Positions 16,350-24,753 of a stretch of DNA of 26,478 nucleotides are shown piece after piece. Position 1 is the stretch's first letter; each line of letters opens with the position of its first letter. Under the pieces are notes generated by a model that searched no databases, was not told where the DNA came from, and was given only the letters and a program-made list of their open reading frames with translations. Where the stretch lies: the NCBI GenBank assembly GCA_964455155.1, contig CAYVYH010000013.1, forward strand, positions 1-26,478. Reading direction: 5' to 3'. Source of the DNA: UBA8403 sp964455155. Lineage in GTDB: Bacteria > Bacteroidota > Bacteroidia > Cytophagales > Amoebophilaceae. A program made the translations under genes and the position numbers.

Positions 16350-17261
16350 ATGTCTTCCCACCCGTACCGTCATCTACCCATGATCTCCGTATTTATAAAG
16401 TACCTGGCAAGTGAGAAGCGGTTTAGTCAGCATACCATCCAGGCCTATGAGACGGACCTAAGGCAGCTTGCGTCCTTCCTGTGTTCCCTTGATCCCGACA
16501 ACCAGCTCGAAAGAGCAACGAATCAGGTGCTACGCATGTGGGTTGCAGATCTGGCGCAACGGGGCTTACAGAGCAGCACTATCAATCGGAAAATCGCTGC
16601 CATCAAGGCCTTCTACCGATTCCTACACGCCAACGATTACATGGCAAAAGAGCCTACCGTTCAGCTTCGTACACTTAAACTAGGCAGAAAACTGCCCGTC
16701 TTCCTCAGAGAGGAAGAGTTACTCAGCCTGTTAGACAACCACCTGTTCGAAGATACTTTTGAAGGCTGGCGCGATAAGTTAATACTGGAGTTGCTATATG
16801 GTACAGGTATACGCCTGGCTGAGTTACTGGCGCTGTACGACTCAGCTGTTGACTTGTATGACAACACCATCAAAGTTTTAGGTAAGCGCAATAAAGAAAG
16901 AGTCATTCCATTCCCTAAAAGCCTAACTCAAATTATTGAACGATATAGGCTATATCGGGCTGCAACACTGGGCAGTCACCATAGCGACTTACTCTTGGTG
17001 ACTGCTACAGGAGCACCTTGCTACCCCATGCTGGTATACAGAGCAGTGAGCAGATACTTACGTGCTTACACCCATGCAGATCGTTACAGTCCGCATGTGT
17101 TACGGCATACTTTTGCTACCCATCTTCTAAATAAGGGAGCTGGCCTAAGTGCCATCAAAGATCTGCTGGGTCACGAAAGTTTGGCGACTACCCAGCTATA
17201 TACCCACCACTCACTCGAAAAATTACAAGCAGTCTTCAAGCAAGCCCACCCCAGAGCCTGA
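16350..17261 (+). CDS. xerC: Tyrosine recombinase XerC/XerD-type
   Basis: 303 residues. It has an N-terminal SAM-like core-binding domain (about 12-100, with SEKRFSQHTIQAYETDL) and a C-terminal catalytic domain with every active-site residue present by count: Arg 155 (GTGIRLAEL), Lys 179 (GKRNKER), His 249 and Arg 252 (HVLRHTFATHLL), His 275 (LLGHESL), Tyr 284 (QLYTHH). It probably resolves chromosome dimers at dif together with a XerD not in this window; XerC versus XerD cannot be settled by eye. ATG 16350 is supported by AAGAGGT six bases upstream; an internal ATG at 16380 is an alternative. In Bacteroidota the rpsU-xerC pair is usually followed by the ribosome hibernation factor gene (hpf/raiA), but here nuoM follows after 34 bases. 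Confidence 0.93.
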   Translation: MSSHPYRHLPMISVFIKYLASEKRFSQHTIQAYETDLRQLASFLCSLDPDNQLERATNQVLRMWVADLAQRGLQSSTINRKIAAIKAFYRFLHANDYMAKEPTVQLRTLKLGRKLPVFLREEELLSLLDNHLFEDTFEGWRDKLILELLYGTGIRLAELLALYDSAVDLYDNTIKVLGKRNKERVIPFPKSLTQIIERYRLYRAATLGSHHSDLLLVTATGAPCYPMLVYRAVSRYLRAYTHADRYSPHVLRHTFATHLLNKGAGLSAIKDLLGHESLATTQLYTHHSLEKLQAVFKQAHPRA

Positions 17262-17295
17262 CACAAGTCGCGTAAGCATCCAAACTTTCCTCCAC

Positions 17296-18990
17296 ATGTG
17301 TACCCCGCTCTTGTCACTCGTTATCTGGTTACCCATAGCAAGTCTATTCTTTCTAACGCTCCTCCATCCCTCTCGACAGCATACCTTTCGGTACATCACT
17401 TTGGGCACTACGGTTTTACAAGGCCTCGGCATTGTTCTAGTCCTAATACAGGGATTAGCCAATACCCCGGTAGAACGGATTCCCTGGATACGTTTGAACA
17501 TGGGCAACTTAGGCATACTGTCGGTGGACTACTTAGTGGGCATAGATGGTCTCAACATTGGCCTAGTTTTGCTGGCCATTTTGGTTCTCACCGTAGGCGT
17601 TATTGCCTCTTGGCACATCCAAAAATATGTCAAGGCCTACTTCGCCCTATATCTGATGATGGATACCTTCATCATGGGCAGTTTCTTAGCCATGGATTTT
17701 CTGCTGTTTTACTTTTTCTTCGAGATAGTTCTGCTACCTACCTATTTTTTTATTGGTACTTGGGGAGGACCGAACCGTGCCAGGGCTGCTACCAAATTTC
17801 TACTGTACACGTTGGTAGGTACCGTCATGATCTTGGTGGTACTGATTGGATTGAGCCTATCTGTGTACGATCCTATCGCAACGGGATTACGACTAGGTCT
17901 GCTTACACCAGGAGAAGTGCCAAGCATAGAGCAACTCAACACTGTGCATAGCCTGATACAAGCCAATGCAATACCTCCCCAAGACATCGTGCACTCCTTG
18001 GATATCATGCTCATGGCTGATACCCATAACTTTATTCCTGGGTCTGCCTTCGGGCTCCCAGGTGGCCAGCGCATGGCGGGACAGGCTGCACGGCTCATGG
18101 GGTTTCTGGGGCTGATGATCGGGTTTCTGATCAAGCTTGCCGCTATTCCTTTTCACAGTTGGCTGCCTGATGCGCATGTAGAAGCCCCGACACCCATTTC
18201 GATGGTACTAGCAGCCATCTTACTCAAGATAGGGGGCTATGGTTTAATGAGGACAGCCTACCACATCTTCCCAGAAGGAGCTATTTATTATGCTTTCTTG
18301 ATTGGTGCACTCGGCGTGTGTACGATCATCTATGCAGCGCTCACTGCACTGGCCATGCAGGATTTGAAGCAGATGATCGCTTATGCCTCTGTATCGCATA
18401 TGGGTTTTGTGCTCTTGGGACTGGCATCACTGACACATGAAGGGGCACATGGCGCTTTATACCAAATGATTAGTCACGGACTCATCGCCACGCTACTTTT
18501 TGGTATCGTTGGCGTACTACAAGACAGAACGCAGGACAGAGAGATTGCACATTACAGCGGCCTGGCTGCTACAATGCCCCGCTACTCCGCCATTGTCGTG
18601 GTAGGCTTCTTTGCAGCTTTAGGCTTTCCTGGTTTTTCGGGCTTTATTGCTGAGGTTTTGGTACTGATAGGCGTGCTTCATACCCCCCTCCTGCCACGAT
18701 GGATGGGTATAGCAGGTGCTGTAGGTACGCTACTCAACGCTGCTTACCTGGTATGGACCATTCAGCGAGTATTTTTTGGAAGACTTTACCTTCAAGAACC
18801 CAAGTGGCATATGGCACTCAAAGACCTGACGACAAGAGAGTATATCCTGTTTGTGCCCCTCTTGTTTCTAATTCTCCTTCTGGGTGTTTGTCCCCAGTTG
18901 CTATTAGCGCTCACCACAGATTCGGTCGACCAACTAGTGACCAGAGTGCACACCATAGGTAGAGAAAACCTGGAAGTTATTCTTCCCTAG
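17296..18990 (+). CDS. nuoM: NADH-quinone oxidoreductase subunit M (NuoM)
   Basis: 564 residues, roughly 14 membrane helices by eye. NuoM is one of three antiporter-like, proton-pumping subunits of complex I. The key charged residues are all present: Glu 143 in FFFEIVLLPTYF, Lys 280 in GFLIKLAAIPFHSWLPDAHVEAPTP, Lys 311 in LLKIGGYGLMR, and Glu 453 in FPGFSGFIAEVLVL. A roughly 80-residue soluble-looking insertion (about 192-270) precedes the conserved HSWLPDAH block; a comparable insertion occurs in other Bacteroidota NuoM. The frame is open upstream into xerC, but ATG 17296 gives a sensible first membrane helix (MCTPLLSLVIWLP). No nuoL, nuoN or other nuo gene adjoins it; it lies 34 bases after xerC and converges on rbfA. 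An MrpD-type antiporter subunit is the main alternative. Confidence 0.9.
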   Translation: MCTPLLSLVIWLPIASLFFLTLLHPSRQHTFRYITLGTTVLQGLGIVLVLIQGLANTPVERIPWIRLNMGNLGILSVDYLVGIDGLNIGLVLLAILVLTVGVIASWHIQKYVKAYFALYLMMDTFIMGSFLAMDFLLFYFFFEIVLLPTYFFIGTWGGPNRARAATKFLLYTLVGTVMILVVLIGLSLSVYDPIATGLRLGLLTPGEVPSIEQLNTVHSLIQANAIPPQDIVHSLDIMLMADTHNFIPGSAFGLPGGQRMAGQAARLMGFLGLMIGFLIKLAAIPFHSWLPDAHVEAPTPISMVLAAILLKIGGYGLMRTAYHIFPEGAIYYAFLIGALGVCTIIYAALTALAMQDLKQMIAYASVSHMGFVLLGLASLTHEGAHGALYQMISHGLIATLLFGIVGVLQDRTQDREIAHYSGLAATMPRYSAIVVVGFFAALGFPGFSGFIAEVLVLIGVLHTPLLPRWMGIAGAVGTLLNAAYLVWTIQRVFFGRLYLQEPKWHMALKDLTTREYILFVPLLFLILLLGVCPQLLLALTTDSVDQLVTRVHTIGRENLEVILP

Positions 18991-19022
18991 CAGGCAAACA
19001 AAACGGCCGCTTGATAAAATCT

Positions 19023-19397
19023 TCATACCGCATCATCGGAATATTCGGGAATATCAAGCCCGGACAACAGTTTGTACATTTCGGCTGCATGCGCTGCTGA
19101 GTTGTCTATGTAAAACTTCAATTCGGGTACCTTGCGCAACTTGTTACCAACGCGGTCTCCTAAAAGTTTCCTGAATACCCCTTTTCGTTGCTGAACCTTG
19201 GCCAGCATATCAGACCCATCCTTGCCGAACATAAAACTTAGGTAGACCTTGGCAAGCCCCAGATCGGGACTCATGTTCACTTCTGTTACAGTAACTACAT
19301 GGTTACTCAGCAGTTGAGGGATTTCTTGGATAAGTATTTCCCCTAATACTTTTTGAAGTAGTCTAGCTACTCTTTGAATTTTTATAGGTTGCGCCAT
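19023..19397 (-). CDS. rbfA: Ribosome-binding factor A
   Basis: 124 residues, the normal size for RbfA, a KH-like 30S maturation and cold-adaptation factor acting near helix 1 of 16S rRNA. The QRVARLLQKVLGEILIQEI start, the VTEVNMSPDLGLAKVYLSF strand and the RKVPELKFYIDNS motif near the end are diagnostic. It is the last gene of the minus-strand run from mreB, 18 bases after tpiA. Its 3' end faces that of nuoM with only 32 bases between and no clear terminator hairpin. Confidence 0.94.
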   Translation of the reverse strand: MAQPIKIQRVARLLQKVLGEILIQEIPQLLSNHVVTVTEVNMSPDLGLAKVYLSFMFGKDGSDMLAKVQQRKGVFRKLLGDRVGNKLRKVPELKFYIDNSAAHAAEMYKLLSGLDIPEYSDDAV

Positions 19398-19415
19398 GAC
19401 AAGACCAATCGATTA

Positions 19416-20177
19416 TTACAAAGATTTAACAATAGTAACAAAGGAATCTGCTATCAGGGAAGCCTTTCCAATCAACCCTCCATCTATATCAGGACAAGTA
19501 AAAAAAGAACATGCATTTCCTGTGTTACAACTCCCTCCATACAAAATAGGGATACTACTGGCAACTTCCTCGCCATATTTATCAGCTATTATACGCCTGA
19601 TGAATTGGTGCATGGCTTGTGCTTGGTTCGGCGTTGGCGTCATGCCAGTACCAATAGCCCAAACAGGCTCGTAGGCAATGATAACTTGCGCTATCTGTTC
19701 GGAAGAAAGATGGAATAGGCTTGTGGCAAGCTGTTCTTCCACAAAGGTTTCTTGCCACGCTGCGGCACAGGTTTGTTCGACTTCTCCACAGCAAAAGATG
19801 GGGCGTAGACCATGTATCAAGGCCGTACTCACCTTCTGAGCCAATAGTACACTGCCTTCACCAAAATACTGCCTTCTCTCGCTATGCCCGACCAGAACAA
19901 AGCTTGCACCCACAGACCGAAGCATGGGGGCTGCTATCTCTCCTGTAAAAGCACCAAAAGCATGCTCGTGGCAGTTCTGAGCTCCTAGATGAATAGGCCC
20001 AGCAGTAGGCAATAACTTACTGATCGCTTCTAGATGAATAAAAGGGGGAAGTAGAATGACCTGGACTTTATGCTTCACTTGATCATGCAGCATTTGAATG
20101 ACCTCAATAGCAAGCTGCAACCCTTCGCCAAGGTCCTTATGCATTTTCCAGTTGGCAACAACGATTCTCGAACGCAC
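19416..20177 (-). CDS. tpiA: Triosephosphate isomerase
   Basis: 253 residues, full length for the TIM barrel that interconverts glyceraldehyde-3-phosphate and dihydroxyacetone phosphate. The catalytic residues are present: Lys 11 (NWKMHK), His 98 (VGHSERR) and Glu 170 (AYEPVWAIGTG), plus the phosphate-binding YGGS and GGLIGKAS loops. The only start fitting the family N terminus (RIVVANWKMHK) is a GTG at 20177. It begins 14 bases after rodA ends and is probably co-transcribed with the mre cluster, linking a glycolytic step to the cell-wall unit. No damage is seen. Confidence 0.96.
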   Translation of the reverse strand: MRSRIVVANWKMHKDLGEGLQLAIEVIQMLHDQVKHKVQVILLPPFIHLEAISKLLPTAGPIHLGAQNCHEHAFGAFTGEIAAPMLRSVGASFVLVGHSERRQYFGEGSVLLAQKVSTALIHGLRPIFCCGEVEQTCAAAWQETFVEEQLATSLFHLSSEQIAQVIIAYEPVWAIGTGMTPTPNQAQAMHQFIRRIIADKYGEEVASSIPILYGGSCNTGNACSFFTCPDIDGGLIGKASLIADSFVTIVKSL

Positions 20178-20191
20178 GTATATACAAGCCT

Positions 20192-21472
20192 TTAGTCTAA
20201 AGAAGCGATTCGTTTCCAGGAATGGTGATTCCGCCTTTCTGCATCAAATCTCAATAGTATGAACAACATGAGTGAAAATGACCACAAAGAAGAGCCTCCA
20301 TAACTGATAAACGGCAATGGGATCCCAATGACTGGCATCAAACCGATGGTCATACCAACATTAATCATAAAATGAAAAAACAGGATAGAAGCCACGGCAT
20401 AGCCGTAAACCCTTGCAAATCGCAGTTTTTGCCGCTCTGCGACATAGAGTATCCTTGATATCAGCCCCAAGAACATAGCAATCACCAACAAAGCACCTAT
20501 CCAACCATGCTCTTCCCCTACCGTACAGAAAATAAAATCGGTACTCTGCTCTGGCACAAAGCCATACTTCGTTTGGCTCCCTTGCAGGAAGCCCTTGCCC
20601 CAAAGTCCCCCTGAACCAATGGCTATTTTAGACTGGGTCACGTTCCACCCAATTCCTAGCGGATCAATACTGGGGTCTACAAGTGCCCTGATCCTATCTT
20701 TTTGATGGGGTTTTAACACTTCTTCAACAAAAATATGGAATCCTTCAACCAGAAACAGCACGCCTAGAGTCGTCAACATAACAAGCATGACCTTCTTAGG
20801 AGTCCTGCTCATCACACCGATCAAGATAAGTGCCAAGCTAAGCGTGCCAATAATCAGGTAAATGCGAGGAACTACAAGTGTTAGTACAGAAATTGCTACC
20901 ATGGCTACCCCCCCAAAAAGAAACCAAGAAGGCAGCCCTTCTCTATAAAACACCATGAAAAAAGCAACAAAGACCAAGCCGGAACCTACATCGCCTTGCA
21001 ACGAAATAATAACTACAGGAAGTAGAATAATTCCCAATAATGTGAGCTGAGGCTTCAATCTGTTAATGGGTGTGTTGGAATCATCTACATATTTGGCAAC
21101 AGCCATGGCACAAGCCAACTTGGCCAATTCAGAAGGCTGCCCGCCCCACTGAAGCCATGCCCTGTGCCCTCCTACGCTAACACCCCAAAATAGGGTGCCA
21201 AGCAACAATAGCATAGAGAAAATGTAGCCGACATAAGCCAAAGACTGATAAAGCCTCGTCTCAAAAAAAGAGGAGATCAAGAATAGACAACCGGTCGTTA
21301 TAATCCAGAGAAATTGCTTACCCGCATTACCAGAAAAGTCGAGTATGCCCTGACCGTTCCCAGGTTCGTAACTGACAGCATAGATATTACACCAACCAAA
21401 TGTGACCAGTATGGCGTACAAAACTAGGGTAAGCCAGTCAATGCGGGAGAATATATGGTTCGTTGTCTTCAA
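20192..21472 (-). CDS. rodA: Rod shape-determining protein RodA (SEDS peptidoglycan glycosyltransferase)
   Basis: 426 residues with about ten membrane helices. RodA polymerises lipid II glycan strands during elongation, paired with PBP2. SEDS landmarks are visible: GGHRAWLQWGGQPSELAKLA, GDVGSGLVF (conserved Asp region), GLWGKGFLQGSQTKYGFVPEQSTDFIF, and the C-terminal PVIGIPLPFISYGGSSL. The start codon is TTG at 21472, overlapping the mrdA stop by 4 bases (TTGA); no ATG occurs until far inside, and TTG gives the canonical IDWLTLVLYAILV start. The overlap with mrdA suggests coupled expression of polymerase and transpeptidase. Confidence 0.96.
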   Translation of the reverse strand: MKTTNHIFSRIDWLTLVLYAILVTFGWCNIYAVSYEPGNGQGILDFSGNAGKQFLWIITTGCLFLISSFFETRLYQSLAYVGYIFSMLLLLGTLFWGVSVGGHRAWLQWGGQPSELAKLACAMAVAKYVDDSNTPINRLKPQLTLLGIILLPVVIISLQGDVGSGLVFVAFFMVFYREGLPSWFLFGGVAMVAISVLTLVVPRIYLIIGTLSLALILIGVMSRTPKKVMLVMLTTLGVLFLVEGFHIFVEEVLKPHQKDRIRALVDPSIDPLGIGWNVTQSKIAIGSGGLWGKGFLQGSQTKYGFVPEQSTDFIFCTVGEEHGWIGALLVIAMFLGLISRILYVAERQKLRFARVYGYAVASILFFHFMINVGMTIGLMPVIGIPLPFISYGGSSLWSFSLMLFILLRFDAERRNHHSWKRIASLD

Positions 21473-23262
21473 TGAAAGAATTCGCCTTTACGTACATAAC
21501 TCTGCAGCCAGGACCGACTGACGACGCCCTTGAGGTATTGCTCTATGAGGAGGCTAGCAATGGAAACAGCAGCCCTTGCCCCCCAACCAGCATTCTCAAC
21601 ATAGACAGCGAGTGCTATTTGTGGATGCTCTCTAGGCGCAAAAGCGATACAAACAGAGTGATCTGCACCATGTGTATTTTCCACAGTACCCGTCTTGGCA
21701 CAGATAGTTATCTCCTTGATATGTGCACGCCGTGCTGTCCCCCCCTCTACTGCTTCTTGCATGGCGTTGGCTATTAATTCAAAGTGCGTTCGATCAATAG
21801 CCACTTCATGTTTTTTTACCTCCTTCGGCGATTGCGCGCCTATCCTCCTTACCAGATGAGGGGTGTAGTAGTGGCCTCGATTAGCAACCGTGGCGGCAAA
21901 ATTAGCCATCTGCAAAGGCGTGACAAGCAACTCCCCTTGCCCGATATCCAAAGACCTAATCGTGGAGGTTTTCCAACGTCCTTTCCCATAAATTCGATCG
22001 TAAAACTGAGTATCTGGCACACATCCTCCCTTCTCACCTGGCAGATCAACACCAAGTGTAGCACCTAAACCAAACCCTCGGAGATAGCCACACCATTTTT
22101 CGAGTCCTATACGCGTGTCTTCATAGGTATTCTTGGATACTTTTTGATTGATTATACTCCTAAAAACGTGGTAGAAATAGGGATTACAGGAGTATTTGAT
22201 GGCTCCTTGTAAATTTACAGGAGAGCAGTGTGGATGACAGTTAAGCAGCCTCCTATCGCAGATGTAAGACGTGTGCTCACAAACCACTTTTTCTTGCAGT
22301 GCGATCAATGCTTGGAAAAGCTTGAAGATAGACCCTGGGGGATACATGGCCATGATAGGCCTGTGGAAAAGAGGGGCTAAGGCATCCCGCCCCAATGCAG
22401 CAAAGTGGCCACCAAAATTCTTTCCTGTCAACAGATTAGGATCATAAGAGGGGCTAGACACTAGTGCTAGGATTTCGCCCGTTTGAGGCACGATGGCCAC
22501 AATACTCCCCAGCTTATTTTCCATAAGCCACTCACCATACACTTGCAAAGAAGTATCCACGGTAATTTGAAGATCTTGCCCAGGCACAGATGCACGATCA
22601 AAGGAGCCTCCTTTAAAACTCCCCTGGACGATGCCTCTTGCATCGCTAACCTGGTATCTCACACCACATTCGCCTCTTAGGACCTTTTCATAGCTTTTTT
22701 CTAGCCCGCTAATACCAATCATGTCCCCCTTCCTGTAATAAGACAACGAATCTGAAGTGAGTTGTTGTGCATCTATCTCACCAAGATATCCTAATGTGTT
22801 GGCGAGCGTGGGTGTGGGATATTGTCGTACCGTGCGTACTTGAACAAAAAATCCCAGATACGAGGCAACATGATCTTGTACCTGAGCCCATGTTTCTTGA
22901 GATATATTTTTGATAAAGACAGAAGGCTTTACGTAGGAGTAGGCCTTAGCTTTCTCAAGGAGTCTGTGAAATGTGGGGAGACTGATATCGAAATCTTGAC
23001 AGAAAGCTGAGATATCAAGATGCTTGACCTCTTTAGGAATAACCATCAAATCGTAGATGGGGACATTGTACGCCAAAAATGCTCCGTGTCTATCACAAAT
23101 AGCACCTCGATGAGGGTATTCCACCACAGGCTGAACGATATTCTTCTCAGCAGCTAACTTATACGCATCACTCAGTACTTGTATAGAAAATAGCTTCGCA
23201 AGAAAAATGAGCCCTATAGCAATGAAAGTAATATGTATCACATGACTTCTATGGAGTCGCAT
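21469..23262 (-). CDS. mrdA: Penicillin-binding protein 2 (elongation transpeptidase)
   Basis: 597 residues. Class B PBP with one N-terminal membrane anchor (about 10-28), a non-catalytic pedestal domain (HRGAICDRHG motif, near residue 52) and a C-terminal transpeptidase domain with all three active-site motifs: SxxK in PPGSIFK (Ser about 311), SxN in YSCNPYF (about 358) and KTG in CAKTGTVEN (about 523). It cross-links new peptidoglycan during rod elongation with RodA. The ATG at 23262 overlaps the mreD stop by one base (TGATG); a GTG three bases upstream is an equally possible start. No strong Shine-Dalgarno sequence is seen. Confidence 0.96.
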   Translation of the reverse strand: MRLHRSHVIHITFIAIGLIFLAKLFSIQVLSDAYKLAAEKNIVQPVVEYPHRGAICDRHGAFLAYNVPIYDLMVIPKEVKHLDISAFCQDFDISLPTFHRLLEKAKAYSYVKPSVFIKNISQETWAQVQDHVASYLGFFVQVRTVRQYPTPTLANTLGYLGEIDAQQLTSDSLSYYRKGDMIGISGLEKSYEKVLRGECGVRYQVSDARGIVQGSFKGGSFDRASVPGQDLQITVDTSLQVYGEWLMENKLGSIVAIVPQTGEILALVSSPSYDPNLLTGKNFGGHFAALGRDALAPLFHRPIMAMYPPGSIFKLFQALIALQEKVVCEHTSYICDRRLLNCHPHCSPVNLQGAIKYSCNPYFYHVFRSIINQKVSKNTYEDTRIGLEKWCGYLRGFGLGATLGVDLPGEKGGCVPDTQFYDRIYGKGRWKTSTIRSLDIGQGELLVTPLQMANFAATVANRGHYYTPHLVRRIGAQSPKEVKKHEVAIDRTHFELIANAMQEAVEGGTARRAHIKEITICAKTGTVENTHGADHSVCIAFAPREHPQIALAVYVENAGWGARAAVSIASLLIEQYLKGVVSRSWLQSYVRKGEFFH

Positions 23263-23780
23263 CACTTCTTACTTATCAAAAGCACCATGCTTTGTATCCA
23301 TAAAACGGCAACATATGTCGATAAAGTGCTAAGGAGGGCTCTACGCATCACCACAAAGAACAGCAAGATGTTGCCAGCTTCTAAGAAAAATAAGGCAATG
23401 TGGTGTATGCCTATGAGGAGCAAAGAGAATAAGGAGAAACGTTTCCAGCCCAAGTTGCGTAGGGTAGGCTGTGTAGCCGATTCGTATCTGCTAGCAGGTA
23501 GCATGAGCTTGAGTAGGAATGCTCTGCTGTAGACCATAAGTACAGAAGCAAATGCGTGCACACCTATGCTATGGTAAAATAGGTCTACAAGAAGCCCCAC
23601 TAAAAAGCCTATCAACAAATGTGACATCAAACCCTTCTGCCCTCGAGGAAGCAGTAGTAGGAATGCCACATAGACAAAACAGGCAGTATGAGTAAAGACG
23701 ACGACACGCACAACGGTCAACTGCAAGACGACATAGAGTAAAAAATTGGCTAACTGCTCTAGCTTGCTGACTTTACTCAT
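23262..23780 (-). CDS. mreD: Rod shape-determining protein MreD
   Basis: 172 residues, small and almost entirely hydrophobic with about five membrane helices. MreD is poorly conserved, so identification leans on size, membrane topology, the LLIGFLVGLLVDLFYHSIGVHAFASVLMVY segment (the GLLxDL..xxxxGxHA pattern of the family) and position between mreC and mrdA. It bridges MreC to the RodA-PBP2 complex. It overlaps mreC by 8 bases and mrdA by 1 to 4 bases. Confidence 0.9.
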   Translation of the reverse strand: MSKVSKLEQLANFLLYVVLQLTVVRVVVFTHTACFVYVAFLLLLPRGQKGLMSHLLIGFLVGLLVDLFYHSIGVHAFASVLMVYSRAFLLKLMLPASRYESATQPTLRNLGWKRFSLFSLLLIGIHHIALFFLEAGNILLFFVVMRRALLSTLSTYVAVLWIQSMVLLISKK

Positions 23781-24591
23781 AGAATTCTCTAGTATGCCGT
23801 TCTAAATCATTTCTTTCTTGTCTCAAAGTATTTTTCACTACGTAGACGTGCTGCAGCGTACTAAAGTCAGTATTAAGATGGACTTCAATGTCATAGAAAG
23901 AAGCCTCTTTTCTCAGCTTGACCTGTTTGATATGACCAATCACAACCCCTTCTGAGAAAGTGGCATTATAGCCTGAAGTGACTACCATGTCTCCAGGTAC
24001 AACCAGTACATGCCTAGGTACGTATAGCATCTGCACACGGCAAGGATCCTTGCCCGACCATTGTACCGTACCGAGTGCCTTGGAACGCGAGATCTTAGCA
24101 GAAACCTGCACAGAAGTGTGTAGCAAGGATGTGACCGTGGCAAATTGCTCGGAGACGGCCTGTACCCTACCTACAATTCCTTCGGCACTCACCACACCCA
24201 TACCAGACACGACTCCATGCATCGCCCCCTTATTAAGGGTGAGGTAATTTTTAGTACCAACCACTGAGTTGTTGATGACTTGGGCAGGAATGAAATGGCA
24301 AGGTACTACATCGTGTGAATGAACCGCCGGCGCTTCTACTTGTAAGAGTTGCTCTCTCAATGTCGCATTCTCTTGCAATAGCTTTGCGTTCTCTGCTTTC
24401 AGAAGAGGGTAACTCTTGAGCTCTTCGACTAACCGCTGAACGCTCCCTACAAAGTCGAAGGAAAGGGGTTCGTGAGGCTTGTGCTTGACGGCAAGGCGAG
24501 CACCTATGCATTCTAGGAGTATAAAAACTATACAAGCCCTGTGTACATATATAAAGTAAAACAGCCTCTTCATAAGGACGTGCGTACCCAT
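23773..24591 (-). CDS. mreC: Rod shape-determining protein MreC
   Basis: 272 residues: a short cytoplasmic start, one membrane helix (about residues 17-35), a coiled coil (about 60-90, KAENAKLLQENATLREQLL) and two periplasmic beta domains beginning near VINNSVVGTKNYLTLNKGAMHGV, the family signature, with VVSGMGVVSAEGIVGRV and VVPGDMVVTSGYNATFSEGVVIG following. MreC activates PBP2-RodA from the periplasm. Two starts are possible: ATG 24591, or ATG 24573 (MKRLFYFIYVHR), which matches the usual Bacteroidota N terminus better; neither has a clear Shine-Dalgarno sequence. 162 bases separate it from mreB, more than elsewhere in this cluster, and I see no gene there. Confidence 0.94.
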   Translation of the reverse strand: MGTHVLMKRLFYFIYVHRACIVFILLECIGARLAVKHKPHEPLSFDFVGSVQRLVEELKSYPLLKAENAKLLQENATLREQLLQVEAPAVHSHDVVPCHFIPAQVINNSVVGTKNYLTLNKGAMHGVVSGMGVVSAEGIVGRVQAVSEQFATVTSLLHTSVQVSAKISRSKALGTVQWSGKDPCRVQMLYVPRHVLVVPGDMVVTSGYNATFSEGVVIGHIKQVKLRKEASFYDIEVHLNTDFSTLQHVYVVKNTLRQERNDLERHTREFYE

Positions 24592-24753
24592 CTTTGTTCC
24601 TGAATGATGGTCCCTGTCCCGCGCTATAGCAACTCACATGAGACCAGCACAGCAACAAGCCCATCCAAACGGCAAGACACCAAACAGCCTGCGCGTCGTG
24701 TCGCTTCCGTCTCAATCAGCATAAATCTGCACACCATACCTCGAGCGCCCATG

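Noticed and set aside
16350..17261. xerC as a phage or integron integrase marking a mobile element
   Set aside because: It sits next to rpsU as in other Bacteroidota chromosomes, and no att-like repeats, phage or cassette genes are nearby.
17298..17951. 217-codon plus-strand open frame inside nuoM
   Set aside because: It lies wholly within nuoM in another frame, has no ribosome binding site and an unlikely His/Tyr/Ser/Arg-rich composition; nuoM is unmistakable here.
24251..24715. Minus-strand frame of 154 codons with a hydrophobic, signal-like start
   Set aside because: Most of it overlaps mreC in another frame and it turns Arg/Ser-rich with no family features; it needs a non-ATG start.
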